Numbered from the stretch's first letter, positions 8,620-18,759 are shown. The stretch: DNA of 51,584 bases from an uncultured Clostridium sp. (GCA_946404215.1 CAMJCT010000010.1:1-51584), one strand, 5' to 3'. Notes: a model not told the origin generated them from the sequence alone. Made by a program: numbers and translations.

Positions 8620-10140
8620 CTACAATTGATTATAATAGTTCATATTCATATCTTTTCCCAAATGCCATCTTCCAATAAAATCAACTTTTAAATAATCATC
8701 CAAATTATATGTTGGCTCTTGCACAACATTTCCCTTATTGTCTATACTTCCCCATTTTCCATCTTTTTTTATACCAGCATATCCACATATATTTTGTTCT
8801 GTAGCATCATCATAAATATAACCCACTACAACCTTTTCATCTTTGTCTACAAAACCATATTTTCCATCTTTTTTACGTAAGAACAATGTATTATTTGGAT
8901 TTATTTCTGTCTCTTTCTTTTCTTCAAATTTATAATTATAATACTTATATTCATCAGCCTGTCTAAGCTTTATATACCCCTTTTCGTCATTCATATCTAC
9001 TAAAATACCAGACTGCCTTACATTAAATGTACTGTCTATTATATCATTATTAAAACTTGTATCTTCTGCAATATAGATATCTGCTTTTTCATTATAATTA
9101 ATCATTGCATATCTAAATTCTAACTTCGTATTGTTTTGCATGTCTACAATGCCATATTTTCCTTCTTTGCTAGCTATTAATATTCCAGATTTTGCTTCTT
9201 TCATATATTCATATTCTGGCTGAATTATAACCTCTCCATCTGTTTTCATTACACCAAATTTTGAATTTTTTATAAATATAATTCCATTACCTTCGCTTTT
9301 TAATATATCATATATACTGTCATATCCTTTACTTAGTACCTCTGTTCCATCTTCCGAAATTAAAACCTGCTTACCATCTTTTTTTACAACATACATATTA
9401 TTTGCATGAACCTTCAATACTTCTTCATACTTTGTATCTAATACCATTTTATTTGAATAATCAACAACTCCATATTTACCTTCATCATTTTTTATTATAA
9501 AGCCAGACTTATTATCTTTACCCAAATTAGTAACTTCCATATATTTAGTCTCGACAATTGTTTTTCCTTCGTCGTCAATTACGCCAAACTTACCATTTTC
9601 TTTGACTTTTAATGCACTTTTAATTCCAGCAATAGGAGTAATTTCCTGATATTTTGTTTCTGTTAGCTCTTTACCTTCTAAATCTATAATTCCGTATTTT
9701 CCTTCTTTTTCTACTTTCAATACATTTGTTTCGTACCACAAATTGTTGCTTTCATCAAAATTTTGTAATGCTTCTACTTTATCATATTTAGTAAATATTT
9801 CTTCATTCTTGCTGTTCAACACTTTTGTTTTATATTCCCCTGTTTCATAATTAACCTCATAAACACATAAAAATACATCATTTTTACTGTTTGGAATAGT
9901 TATCATCTCTGCATATGATGGATCTATAATTGTTTGTGCATTTGAATCTACAACTCCCCATTTATTATCTTTAAATATTACAAAATAATCTTTACTTGTA
10001 ATTTTTACTTGCTCTTTGTCTTTATCTAAAATTCCTTTTATTATAAAAATGAACATAACAAATACAGCTATTGCAATAATAACAGCAAATACCTTTTTCA
10101 TGTTCAATTTTGGTTCTTCGTATCTTCTTCCTCTTCTCAC
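8620..10140 (-). CDS. Membrane-anchored WG-repeat protein
   Basis: 506 residues. The start is GTG at 10140, chosen because AAAAGGAGG lies 8 nt upstream; a later ATG (NMKK) has no such site. A short basic head (RRGRR) precedes one transmembrane helix (about residues 15-38). The remainder is at least eight WG/KWG repeats with the pattern (G/N)K(W/Y/F)G(V/I)(V/I)D...Y. Examples are NKWGVVDSNAQTIIDPSY, GKYGIIDLEGKELTETKY, GKFGVIDDEGKTIVETKY and GKWGSIDNKGNVV. WG repeats form beta-propeller-like or solenoid structures of unknown ligand. The protein is probably displayed outside the cell. First gene of the unit ending with tatD; a promoter is visible at 10167-10195. Confidence 0.88.
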   Translation of the reverse strand: MRRGRRYEEPKLNMKKVFAVIIAIAVFVMFIFIIKGILDKDKEQVKITSKDYFVIFKDNKWGVVDSNAQTIIDPSYAEMITIPNSKNDVFLCVYEVNYETGEYKTKVLNSKNEEIFTKYDKVEALQNFDESNNLWYETNVLKVEKEGKYGIIDLEGKELTETKYQEITPIAGIKSALKVKENGKFGVIDDEGKTIVETKYMEVTNLGKDNKSGFIIKNDEGKYGVVDYSNKMVLDTKYEEVLKVHANNMYVVKKDGKQVLISEDGTEVLSKGYDSIYDILKSEGNGIIFIKNSKFGVMKTDGEVIIQPEYEYMKEAKSGILIASKEGKYGIVDMQNNTKLEFRYAMINYNEKADIYIAEDTSFNNDIIDSTFNVRQSGILVDMNDEKGYIKLRQADEYKYYNYKFEEKKETEINPNNTLFLRKKDGKYGFVDKDEKVVVGYIYDDATEQNICGYAGIKKDGKWGSIDNKGNVVQEPTYNLDDYLKVDFIGRWHLGKDMNMNYYNQL

Positions 10141-10166
10141 AGCAAATGCCTCCTTTTTTCAAAATT

Positions 10167-10195
10167 AATATATCACAAAAATGAATTATTTTCAA
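10167..10195 (-). promoter_or_regulatory. Promoter of the WG-repeat/acpS/tatD operon
   Basis: On the minus strand TTGAAA (10195-10190), 17-bp spacer, TATATT (10172-10167), 27 bp upstream of the GTG start. Confidence 0.7.
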
Positions 10196-10205
10196 TAATT
10201 TGCAA

Positions 10206-10234
10206 CTAAAAAAACACCTGCTTTAGGTGTTTTC
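10206..10234 (-). terminator. Intrinsic terminator of spoIIE
   Basis: Minus-strand stem AAAACACCT/AGGTGTTTT (9 bp, 5-nt loop) ending in a T-run, about 85 bp after the spoIIE stop codon. Confidence 0.85.
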
Positions 10235-10319
10235 TTGTCATAATTCACTGCTTATTAAATTACAGTATAAAAAAGATAATATATATAAATTTTTAGTATT
10301 TCAAATATAATTAGATAAT

Positions 10320-12761
10320 TTATATCTTTTCTTTTTCTTTAAATTTACAAACAATTAAACTCATATCATCTTTAACAACTCCAAAATTATTGTCTACAGC
10401 TTCATTTAGTATTAAGTCTGCTATTTTTTTAGTATTGGTTGTTTCAATATCTTCTAAAATATATTTTAACCATAACTCTTTGTTTTTGTATTCAATATTT
10501 GCATCTAAGATTCCATCTGAGCACATAAGCATTATATCACCTGTTAATATATCTTTATCAAATACTTGTAAATTATTTTCTCCTACTATCCCTGTAGGTA
10601 GTGAATTTGATTTTATAATTTGAACTTTTTTCTTGTTTTTTATGTAAGTTGGACAAGCTCCACTTTTTATAAATTCTATACTTCCATTATATAAATCTAC
10701 AATTGCTATATCTAGAGTTGCAAACATTTCACTGTTTTGATTCATTAAAGATGTATTTATTAGGTCTAATGAAATATTTTTATCAAATCCAGATAAAAGC
10801 AAGTTTTCTAGCATTCTTAATGCCTTCTCGCTACTTTGCTTAGCATTAATTCCTGTACCCATTCCATCACTAAGAGCTACTAAATATTTTCCATCCTTTA
10901 GCCTAATATTTAATATAGAATCTCCAGACTCTTCACTCTTACTCTTAGTCATTTCAGCCGTTCCTATAGCCATATCATATTTATCATCTGATATGAAGCA
11001 TATTTTTTTGCCTATACTTGTTTCTTCATTTTTAACTATTTTTTCTTTTAAAACTTGTGTTAATATTTTTTCTATTAATTCAATTTTAGATTGTCCTATA
11101 TCCTCCTGCAAATAAATTTCTAGAATATATCTATCTTGTTTTTTTATTCCTATATCTTCAACTATTATTGACTTTTGCTTTAATAGTTCTGTTATTTCAG
11201 ACTTTTCTTTATTATACTCAGCTTCATTTTGAATGTCTTGTTCTATATTTTGGGCTATCTTTTGTATTGCTTTAGAAACTTCGTTAAGTTGTTTTCCCAT
11301 TGTTTTTTTATTTTCTTCAACTTTTTTTCTCCATATAAAATCTGACTTGCTTATTTTATATGAAATATTAATTGCTCTTATCATTTGTGCAATACTTTCT
11401 TCCATATAATCACTTATACTTGTATCTTCTATCCCTACTATAAAACTATTACATTTAGCAAAAATATCTAGTAGTGCTATTCTATCTATTTCTTGTTTGT
11501 CTAATAGGTATTCAAATATTTCATTTACAATTTTACCATCTGTATCTGCAATATCTTCATATAACAAATTATCTTTATACATTTCTAAATTGTTTAATAA
11601 TTCTGCTATAAATATCTGCTTATTTGTATTTTTTTCTGTATTTGCTTCATAAGACATTGGTTCTACCTGTTTATATGTAGTTGCCATTTCTTGTATAGCT
11701 TCTGAAACTTGATTCAAATTTTCTGCCATTTCTTTGCTTTTATTTAGTGACCTACCCGGTATAACTGGCAAAAACTTTTTATTTCCTATAAATTCTTCTA
11801 AATCAATTTGAAAATTATTTGGTATAGCAAGTAAGCCTATTGAAGCAATTAAAATCTCTTTAAAGTGAATTAATTCTACTGTATACCCATTTGAAACATA
11901 AGCAAGAATTACATTTCCTAATGCAAATCCAACTACTACACCTACTTTTCCAAATCTACTCATTATACCAGCAATCATTCCAGATATGGCATATGCAGCT
12001 ATCATTATAGGTTCAGAACCCGTTATAATTCCCAGCGTTACTCCTATAGTTACACCTGATGTTGTTCCTACTAATATTCCATTTTTCCAACCTAATACCA
12101 TTACTATTAATATACTTAAAACATTTCTTATATTAATGCCTAGTATACTTAAATCGCCAAAAGCTCCTACGGAAATAGCAAGTAACAAACTTGCCCCAAT
12201 AAGTTCCTCTATTGAAAAAGCTCTTTTGCTTGTAAAATCTTGCAATACAACAATAGAATTTACAAATATTTTATAGAAAACTAACGCAAGAATTGAAACA
12301 GTAAAACTAGATAATACATCATATATTGTAAAACTTGAAAATGCAAATTTTAATATCTGTATTAACATACACGCAATAAATACGTTTTTCCCAACCTTTA
12401 TTTTCTCATTTTTTTCTTTTTCGTTGTATAATGGTTTTATTATAAATAGTGATGCAACTAAAACTAAAGCAGTTAAAAAATACCCTAAAGCTCCGCTAGC
12501 CCCATACTTAATAAAATTTCCTATTAATGAAACAATTATTATCCCTAGCGCTGGCACAGAAGATGCAAAACAAGCTCCTAATATACTTATACTAAAAATT
12601 GAAAACTCGCCATCTAACCCTACTAACGATAATAAAAATGATACTATATATAATGCAATATTCTTTTTTGAAAAAACATTTGAAAATAATGTTGCATATT
12701 TATTTTTTCTTTCTTCTTGTTCTTCTATATTAATTGTACCTTCACTTATATTTTGAAACAT
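10320..12761 (-). CDS. spoIIE: Stage II sporulation protein E (membrane PP2C-type phosphatase)
   Basis: 813 residues from the ATG at 12761. The upstream GTG at 12770 is rejected because it lies within the GAGGTGG ribosome site. The N-terminal third (about residues 35-310) has roughly ten membrane helices. A central linker (about 330-560) is helical and charged. The C-terminal PP2C/SpoIIE phosphatase domain (about 590-810) shows VALSDGMGTG, ATLDIAIVDL, KSGACPTYI and MLMCSDGILDA, holding the metal-binding Asp residues. SpoIIE dephosphorylates SpoIIAA to activate SigF in the forespore and interacts with FtsZ at the polar septum. The gene marks the organism as a spore former. It is monocistronic, and a Spo0A-box-like TGTCGAA lies 163 bp upstream. 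Confidence 0.93.
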   Translation of the reverse strand: MFQNISEGTINIEEQEERKNKYATLFSNVFSKKNIALYIVSFLLSLVGLDGEFSIFSISILGACFASSVPALGIIIVSLIGNFIKYGASGALGYFLTALVLVASLFIIKPLYNEKEKNEKIKVGKNVFIACMLIQILKFAFSSFTIYDVLSSFTVSILALVFYKIFVNSIVVLQDFTSKRAFSIEELIGASLLLAISVGAFGDLSILGINIRNVLSILIVMVLGWKNGILVGTTSGVTIGVTLGIITGSEPIMIAAYAISGMIAGIMSRFGKVGVVVGFALGNVILAYVSNGYTVELIHFKEILIASIGLLAIPNNFQIDLEEFIGNKKFLPVIPGRSLNKSKEMAENLNQVSEAIQEMATTYKQVEPMSYEANTEKNTNKQIFIAELLNNLEMYKDNLLYEDIADTDGKIVNEIFEYLLDKQEIDRIALLDIFAKCNSFIVGIEDTSISDYMEESIAQMIRAINISYKISKSDFIWRKKVEENKKTMGKQLNEVSKAIQKIAQNIEQDIQNEAEYNKEKSEITELLKQKSIIVEDIGIKKQDRYILEIYLQEDIGQSKIELIEKILTQVLKEKIVKNEETSIGKKICFISDDKYDMAIGTAEMTKSKSEESGDSILNIRLKDGKYLVALSDGMGTGINAKQSSEKALRMLENLLLSGFDKNISLDLINTSLMNQNSEMFATLDIAIVDLYNGSIEFIKSGACPTYIKNKKKVQIIKSNSLPTGIVGENNLQVFDKDILTGDIMLMCSDGILDANIEYKNKELWLKYILEDIETTNTKKIADLILNEAVDNNFGVVKDDMSLIVCKFKEKEKI

Positions 12762-12923
12762 CCTTACCACCTCTTCTTTTTTATAGGCTTATTTTACTAC
12801 TTGTCCTTTGTGGTTTTTGTCTTTTTTAGTAATCTATTCTAAAAAAGTTTTTTACTTTTTTTGATATTTATTTTAAATTTTATTTTCTTTGCCTTATTTT
12901 ATTTTGTTTATTTTATTACAGAA

Positions 12924-12930
12924 TGTCGAA
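12924..12930 (+). promoter_or_regulatory. Spo0A-box-like heptamer upstream of spoIIE
   Basis: TGTCGAA, the consensus Spo0A box, lies in the 255-bp spoIIE upstream region. On the minus strand TCGACA is followed after 22 bp by TAAAAT. This resembles the over-long -35/-10 spacing of Spo0A-activated SigA promoters such as B. subtilis spoIIG and spoIIE. The rest of the region between 12762 and the terminator is T/A-rich with no other clear feature. Confidence 0.5.
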
Positions 12931-12949
12931 AAATGCAATAAAAATATAA

Positions 12950-13003
12950 TAAAAAACGAATTAAGACATATGCTTATGCATATTTTCAATCTTAATTCGT
13001 TTT
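12950..13003 (-). terminator. Terminator of the downstream A-B surface-protein cassette
   Basis: Minus-strand stem AAAACGAATTAAGA/TCTTAATTCGTTTT (14 bp), with an inner ATATGC/GCATAT pairing that extends the hairpin, followed by TTTTTTATTATA. It starts 14 bp after the stop at 13017. Confidence 0.88.
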
Positions 13004-13016
13004 GTTAATTTGTAAC

Positions 13017-15167
13017 TTATTTACTAATTACATATTTTTTTATTAATATAATTCCTGCTATTAATATTCCTAGTGAACTTGCTACCACCACTATATATGC
13101 TACATAATCTACTTTTAACCCTGTATTTGGTGTTATATTAATTTCATATGCCTTACTATTATCACTTTCGGAATTAGATTCATCATTATTACTATTTGCT
13201 GGTACATAATTTCCAGGAGTTTGTGTTAATACAGAACCTCCAGACTTCGTAACTTTTAGTATTTCTGCAATATTTGGTAAAATAGTTTCATCTTTTACTC
13301 CCAATAGCTTACTACATTCTAATGTTACATAGTCAGAACTTTCACCAGGTTTCAATTTTTTCCCTTCTTTATCTAATTTTAAAATAGTGTAATTGTTATC
13401 TATTAAAGCATTGGCTCTTGTCTTAACATCTCTATTTATTAAACCTTGTGAGATTAAAGTATTAACACTCTCTTTATCTTGTATTTTAGACCAATTTGTA
13501 TCTTCTTTTTCTGCAAATGAATCCACTGGGAAGTTTTTGTCTATGTAGTCTATTACCGAATTTGGTGTAAGTGTTACTCTTTTTTCTTCTTCTCCTTCTC
13601 TAGGTATTATTCCATATTTATAGAAGTTTTCATCATTGTAATCTAATTCACTGTTATTAGTTATTATAAATTTATAAGTTACTTTTAATGTTGACCCTTG
13701 TATAATTTCATTATCTGCATTTATTACTAAGTTATTAGCATTGTTACTTGCAGGTTGAACAAATGGTATTGCTTCTTGTGGCATTCCATTTTTGTCTATA
13801 TCTGTGTCAACTAATGAAGTTTGATGTGGTGAAATTAGTTTAATATGTGAAACCCTCTTATTTAATTCTATTTCTTGTTTTGGTCTTTCAACTATACCAA
13901 AATCTACATTTTCAATTAAATACTGTTCTTCTTCTTCGGCTCCATCTGATATTGTCTTTGAACTATATTCTATTTTAGATTTAATTTCTGGTGTAGTTGA
14001 TTTCATTTGAGTAATCAAATATTCATTTTCTTTTAGCTCAGTCTTATCGCTATACTCATTCATAATTATAGACTTTGTCTTATTATCCATTACTTTCATT
14101 TGTTCATCTATATTTTGTCTTATATTATAATCATCAAATGCATCTGTATATCTTTTGCTATCTTTATAATACCAATCTTCTTTATATTGTCTTGATATAT
14201 TTTTGTAAATTGTTGCCTTATATTCTTGCACTTTGTAATTTTTATCTCCCCATGTAAATTGAACCTTGTAATCACCTGGTATAAATCCTGAAATTGTATA
14301 TTTACCATTTTTATCTGTTATTGCAGTTGCATTACTGTTCCAATTTCCATCTTTATAAACCTTTACAACGTTTCCGTCATTATCTACTAGGTTTACCTCT
14401 ATATTCCTTATTCCTTTTTCGTTTTCATCAAAAAGTCCATTTCCCTCTCTTACTGTGCCTTTCTCATTAGTCTTAATATCTGGAACATCCTCAAATACAT
14501 TTCCTTGTATTGCTCTAGCTTTTGCCTTTGTAATTTTTAATCCAGGTGCATAATCTGTATCATCTTCATATGTATTTTCTCTTCCTGGTGTACAGTTATT
14601 TGGATTTGAATCTTTATCTATACCTGCATATATTTTTGTATATATATCTGTATCTTCCGAATTCTTTGAATATACTGAATAGTTTTTTATTTCAGCCACA
14701 TTTTGTATGTCTTTAGCATTTGTATTTCCATCAACTTTATCCTTTCCTATTTTAAATCTTATATATAAATAATTTGCACTTTGTGCTCGAATTCTTCTTA
14801 CTCCTTTTTGCCCCTCCAGACTTTCATCACCAATTAAATAAATAGTAACTTTTTTGTAATTTCCAACATCATTAACAATAACATTTCCATTACTATCTTT
14901 ATTTAGAACAACTTTCTTATTACTGTCACTTATATTTCCATTATCGTCCAATGTTGTTCCTACTACAACATCATTTGCATCAAATCGGTTATCAAAATAA
15001 TATTGCACATTATAAACATTTGCTTGCAAATAGGTACTTGAATTTCTCAATTTTATTTCATAGGTTACATATACTTGCAACTCATTATCCTTATTATTAT
15101 CACTATAATTATAATCTGCTTCATATATTGCTCTTGAATAAGATTGGGTACCGCACTTTTTCTCCAA
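13017..15167 (-). CDS. Thioester/Cna-B surface protein B1, C-terminal part (frameshifted)
   Basis: This frame is the continuation of the gene that starts at 18744. The N-terminal GTQSYSRAIYEADYNYSD aligns with residues of the intact paralogue at 23164-27471 that follow its FGEK. True coding in this frame begins near 15156, and the apparent start inside the overlap is not biological. It contains a DUF11-like domain (YVTYEIKLRNSS), a second SdrD-B repeat (IQGNVFEDVPDIKTN, then KYTISGFIPGDYKVQFTWG) and further Ig-like regions. The C-terminal wall-sorting-like tail is TPNTGLKVDY, a transmembrane helix (YIVVVASSLGILIAGIILI) and KKYVISK. Without the shift the whole protein would be about 1907 residues. 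Confidence 0.8.
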   Translation of the reverse strand: MEKKCGTQSYSRAIYEADYNYSDNNKDNELQVYVTYEIKLRNSSTYLQANVYNVQYYFDNRFDANDVVVGTTLDDNGNISDSNKKVVLNKDSNGNVIVNDVGNYKKVTIYLIGDESLEGQKGVRRIRAQSANYLYIRFKIGKDKVDGNTNAKDIQNVAEIKNYSVYSKNSEDTDIYTKIYAGIDKDSNPNNCTPGRENTYEDDTDYAPGLKITKAKARAIQGNVFEDVPDIKTNEKGTVREGNGLFDENEKGIRNIEVNLVDNDGNVVKVYKDGNWNSNATAITDKNGKYTISGFIPGDYKVQFTWGDKNYKVQEYKATIYKNISRQYKEDWYYKDSKRYTDAFDDYNIRQNIDEQMKVMDNKTKSIIMNEYSDKTELKENEYLITQMKSTTPEIKSKIEYSSKTISDGAEEEEQYLIENVDFGIVERPKQEIELNKRVSHIKLISPHQTSLVDTDIDKNGMPQEAIPFVQPASNNANNLVINADNEIIQGSTLKVTYKFIITNNSELDYNDENFYKYGIIPREGEEEKRVTLTPNSVIDYIDKNFPVDSFAEKEDTNWSKIQDKESVNTLISQGLINRDVKTRANALIDNNYTILKLDKEGKKLKPGESSDYVTLECSKLLGVKDETILPNIAEILKVTKSGGSVLTQTPGNYVPANSNNDESNSESDNSKAYEINITPNTGLKVDYVAYIVVVASSLGILIAGIILIKKYVISK

Positions 15168-18100
15168 ATCTCACACCAGCATCATATATATCCTTCCCCC
15201 TTACACCATTAAACCTAGAGCTATAATTATATGTATGTGATTGTCCATTTATACTTAGTCTTACATTTTGAATGTCTTGTACAAGTGAAATATCAGGTTG
15301 TTCTCTTTCATACAAACCGAGATTAATATCTTTAATTTCAGTAACTTTAGGCTTCTCTGAATCCCCATAAGAAAACTTGCTTTCTATATTATAACCTGAT
15401 TTTTCCGTATTTGCATTAATTTTAAAAGCAGCTGAATTATTTAGTGTTGCTGTGTAATTTGATAAAGTATAATTTAAATCATATTTTTTATTTCCACTTG
15501 AGTCTTTTGTATATCCATACCTTGCACTTGCAACACCCTCTTTATTTTCTCCACCTTCTATTACACTAAAATTCTTATTAAATGCTGTTCTAGCATCACC
15601 CTCTATTGCTTTTGAACCAGTATCATCATCAATATATGGCACTACATTTGCATATTTAAGACCTTCATATTCAAATTCTATATAATAATTCTTCAATTCA
15701 GTTATCAATACCTTTTCGAAGGTATATGTTCCACTATTTGCTGTAGTTGCAGTTTTTACAGTACTTCCGTCTTTTTTCTTCAGCATAACTTTTATACCAT
15801 CTAATCTTGTATCTTGGTCATCCTTATAGTCATTTAATGTATTATCAGTTTTCCAATGATTGTTTCTAACTTGAGCTTTTGATGTTTGTTTATCAACCCA
15901 TACATAACCAGATAAATCTACATATGCTTGTTTATTATACCCTGTAATCTTTGTTAAATCTGTCTTTCCCCCTAGATTATATCTTGATTTTACTTCTATT
16001 TTTTTAAACTCTTTTCCATTTTCGTCTAATAATAAATTTGCATCCACCGTTATATTCTCTTCTTGTTTTCTTTCTGGCACACTCTTTTTCCCTAATTTAT
16101 ATATATCTTGTTCATCGATATATTTTCCAACTTTAGTCTCATAAAGGTAATATATACCTAGAGGTATCTTTTTTATTATTAAAGTTTCACCATTACTATC
16201 TGTTGTGAACTCCTCTGCTTTTGTGACTTTTCCACTACTATCCAGTGTAAATACTTTTGCATCTGCAAACGCTCCATATCCTCTAATTTGATAGCTACCG
16301 TTGTTTGTTTTCTTTACTTGAATCCAACCATTTTCAGCAGGGCTGTATATTTTAAACCCAAAATCTTTTAGAGGCTCTTTCGTATTCAAATCTTCCTTCC
16401 TTATCTGCAATTGACCATACTTTTGCTTATTTTTTACCATAACATATTCAGTTTCTGAAGATGAACTAGATATTTTTATTTTACCATCTTTATAAACTTT
16501 TGTTCCATCGCCATTCCATATTGTCACATATTTACTTTCTAACGAATATATATCACTGAGCTCCCCTAAATCTGTTTCCTTAATTTGATACTCACCATAA
16601 GGTATAATTATCTCATTTGTTTTGCCATAAAAATTATCATTTGACGTATATAAATCTTCTCCTATCTCCCATTTTGAAGCCAAAGATTCTTCGTTTGTTT
16701 TGCTTATTACTTTGCCATCGCTTTGTATTTGTAACCACTTACCATCAGAAGTATCTTTAATCTTAAATTTTATCCCTTTAAAATTTCTTTTTACATTGTC
16801 AGCATCACTTTTTCTTATTATTAGTTTTTTGTAATGAGTATTATATATACAATTAGTTTCGGCATTTACCCAACAGTCACTTTCAAATTTTTTAAATTTT
16901 TCCTCACTATTATAAGGTGATAACCCTGATAATTTCCACTGTTCATTACTAACATCATAATCAATTTTCCCTATTTTCTTAAAATCATGATTGAAGCCAG
17001 ATAACGGATTATATTCCCACAAATAATATGTCTTAGCTTCACCTCTATCTAAAACGAATTCCACTTTTCCTTTAGACTTAGAATTAGAATTTGTTTTACG
17101 CCATGTAACGCAACAATTATAGTAATTCTTTATATCTACTTCTTGTTTAGCATCATCTGTTATAAAAAACCATACTCCTTCTAGATATTCTCCTGTTTTA
17201 TATTCTTTTTTGGTTAATTCTAATGTTAATTTTTCATTATACACAGTATTATCCTTGTTTCCCTTATAGTCATCGAAAATTGTTACGGTATTCGATTTAT
17301 CTGTTTCTGTAATCGTTACTTTTCCAACTTTAAGAAAATCGTGATTATATCCATACCTAGCATTACGTTCCCAAATATAATATGTTGTACCTTTATCCAA
17401 GTCATCAAATGTTACTCTACCATAACTATCCGTTTTATACCAGCTTATACATTTATTTTTATAGTTACTCCATCCAATTGTATCAGTACTTGTTGTTATA
17501 TAAAAATTTACATCCTTTAGACTATTTTCACTATTTCTATCTCTTTTAGTTAAGACAAAACCTCCTTTTTGTTCTGGAATATTAAATATATTAACATCTA
17601 ATTTATCACTTGTATAGCTATTACGCGTTCCTTTATAACTAAATCCAGAGATACCATATTTATTAACAGTAATATAACCTATATAAACTTTTCCATTTGC
17701 GTACCCTCTTTGTTCATCAAGCTTATATCCACTACCTTCTATTTCTGTTTCATATATACTATATGTTACTGTTTTATCTTTTGTTGTAATATTATTAAAA
17801 AAACACACACCTCCTTTAGAATACCTATATGTTGTTGTTTGGTTTCCTGAATCGGGGTCTTCCCATCTTAATTCAAACTTTACTTTATTACTTATAAGTT
17901 TTTTAGTAACGGAATCTTTTTTATTTATTATTAATTGTACAGTCTTTGGGCCTGGTTCTGGTGTTACACTTCCTCCCCCGCCACTATTTTTTTCTCTTTT
18001 ACCTGCTAAAATTAAATTTTGCCAAAAGAATTTAGATCCACTTGTCCTTATACTTTCATCTTGAGTTGTATAAAACCATATATAAACAGGATCATTTATT

Positions 18101-18744
18101 GTTATTTTGTTATTAATATACTCTGTGCACGCCTTGTTATATAAATCCCTCGCTTCACCCTTTACAGCTCTGTTTTTATTATTAATAGAACTATAACTGT
18201 TGTCATCTTCTCCATATGTTTCCAAAAAATCATCTATAAGCAACCATATTGCGCCCTGTTTTTTACTTATACTATAGGCTCCGTCATTACAACTAATATT
18301 TCCTCCAAAATAAGTACCATATTCATCAGAAGAATTTAACACATAATACATTTTTCTTGTTATTCCAAGAGTTGAATTGTCTTCTTCTATTTCTTTTATA
18401 TCATCCCATGCATACTTAACTACAGCTTGTGAATTTGGACTCCATACAGCAACATCAATTCCACCATTATGTATTTTAAAAAAACTTTTTACCTGATAAG
18501 TAGCACTCTGCGTATTATTCGTACTACCCTGATCCTTAGTAACACAATAATAGTTTTGATTTTCATTCCATATGGTATCGCTTCCTTTTAAAATCTTCGT
18601 ATCTAAAAGTCCTGCCCAACCCTTATTTTCGTAATTATTAATTCTTGTCTCCAAATCATTCCCATAACTACTTCCAGCGCCCAAAACAATCATAACTACA
18701 AATATAAAAATCATAATAAAGAGCTTGTTTTTTATTATATTCAA
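15121..18744 (-). CDS. Thioester/Cna-B surface protein B1, N-terminal part (frameshifted)
   Basis: TTG start at 18744, supported by AAAGGAGGT 7 nt upstream. A signal peptide comes first (about residues 8-28). A thioester-type domain has Cys67 in NYYCVTKDQG and Gln163 in KKQGAIWLLI, matching the Cys and QxAIW pair of TQXA domains. A GGGGS linker (about 256) is followed by a series of Cna-B/SpaA-like modules (for example LIINKKDSVTKKLISNKVKF, FVLTKRDRNSENSLKDVNFY and LQIRKEDLNTKEPLKDFGF). An SdrD-B domain (about 943-1050, LSGYVWVDKQTSKAQVRNN) ends the fragment. The frame fails at a run of five A (15157-15161 as T on plus), after DAGVRFGEK. Removing one A restores the frame into 15156-13017. Located 15 bp after protein A1, hence co-transcribed. 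Confidence 0.85.
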   Translation of the reverse strand: MNIIKNKLFIMIFIFVVMIVLGAGSSYGNDLETRINNYENKGWAGLLDTKILKGSDTIWNENQNYYCVTKDQGSTNNTQSATYQVKSFFKIHNGGIDVAVWSPNSQAVVKYAWDDIKEIEEDNSTLGITRKMYYVLNSSDEYGTYFGGNISCNDGAYSISKKQGAIWLLIDDFLETYGEDDNSYSSINNKNRAVKGEARDLYNKACTEYINNKITINDPVYIWFYTTQDESIRTSGSKFFWQNLILAGKREKNSGGGGSVTPEPGPKTVQLIINKKDSVTKKLISNKVKFELRWEDPDSGNQTTTYRYSKGGVCFFNNITTKDKTVTYSIYETEIEGSGYKLDEQRGYANGKVYIGYITVNKYGISGFSYKGTRNSYTSDKLDVNIFNIPEQKGGFVLTKRDRNSENSLKDVNFYITTSTDTIGWSNYKNKCISWYKTDSYGRVTFDDLDKGTTYYIWERNARYGYNHDFLKVGKVTITETDKSNTVTIFDDYKGNKDNTVYNEKLTLELTKKEYKTGEYLEGVWFFITDDAKQEVDIKNYYNCCVTWRKTNSNSKSKGKVEFVLDRGEAKTYYLWEYNPLSGFNHDFKKIGKIDYDVSNEQWKLSGLSPYNSEEKFKKFESDCWVNAETNCIYNTHYKKLIIRKSDADNVKRNFKGIKFKIKDTSDGKWLQIQSDGKVISKTNEESLASKWEIGEDLYTSNDNFYGKTNEIIIPYGEYQIKETDLGELSDIYSLESKYVTIWNGDGTKVYKDGKIKISSSSSETEYVMVKNKQKYGQLQIRKEDLNTKEPLKDFGFKIYSPAENGWIQVKKTNNGSYQIRGYGAFADAKVFTLDSSGKVTKAEEFTTDSNGETLIIKKIPLGIYYLYETKVGKYIDEQDIYKLGKKSVPERKQEENITVDANLLLDENGKEFKKIEVKSRYNLGGKTDLTKITGYNKQAYVDLSGYVWVDKQTSKAQVRNNHWKTDNTLNDYKDDQDTRLDGIKVMLKKKDGSTVKTATTANSGTYTFEKVLITELKNYYIEFEYEGLKYANVVPYIDDDTGSKAIEGDARTAFNKNFSVIEGGENKEGVASARYGYTKDSSGNKKYDLNYTLSNYTATLNNSAAFKINANTEKSGYNIESKFSYGDSEKPKVTEIKDINLGLYEREQPDISLVQDIQNVRLSINGQSHTYNYSSRFNGVRGKDIYDAGVRFGEKVRYPILFKSNI

Positions 18745-18759
18745 GGTTATACCTCCTTT

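Noticed and set aside
12762..12770. GTG start for spoIIE at 12770
   Set aside because: This GTG is part of the GAGGTGG ribosome site; the ATG at 12761 has proper spacing.
15121..15167. Programmed frameshift in B1
   Set aside because: The shift needed is +1 at G-AAA-AAG without a stop or rare codon next to it; the A-AAA-AAG heptamer for -1 slippage is not present and the direction would be wrong. Slippage during transcription is not excluded.
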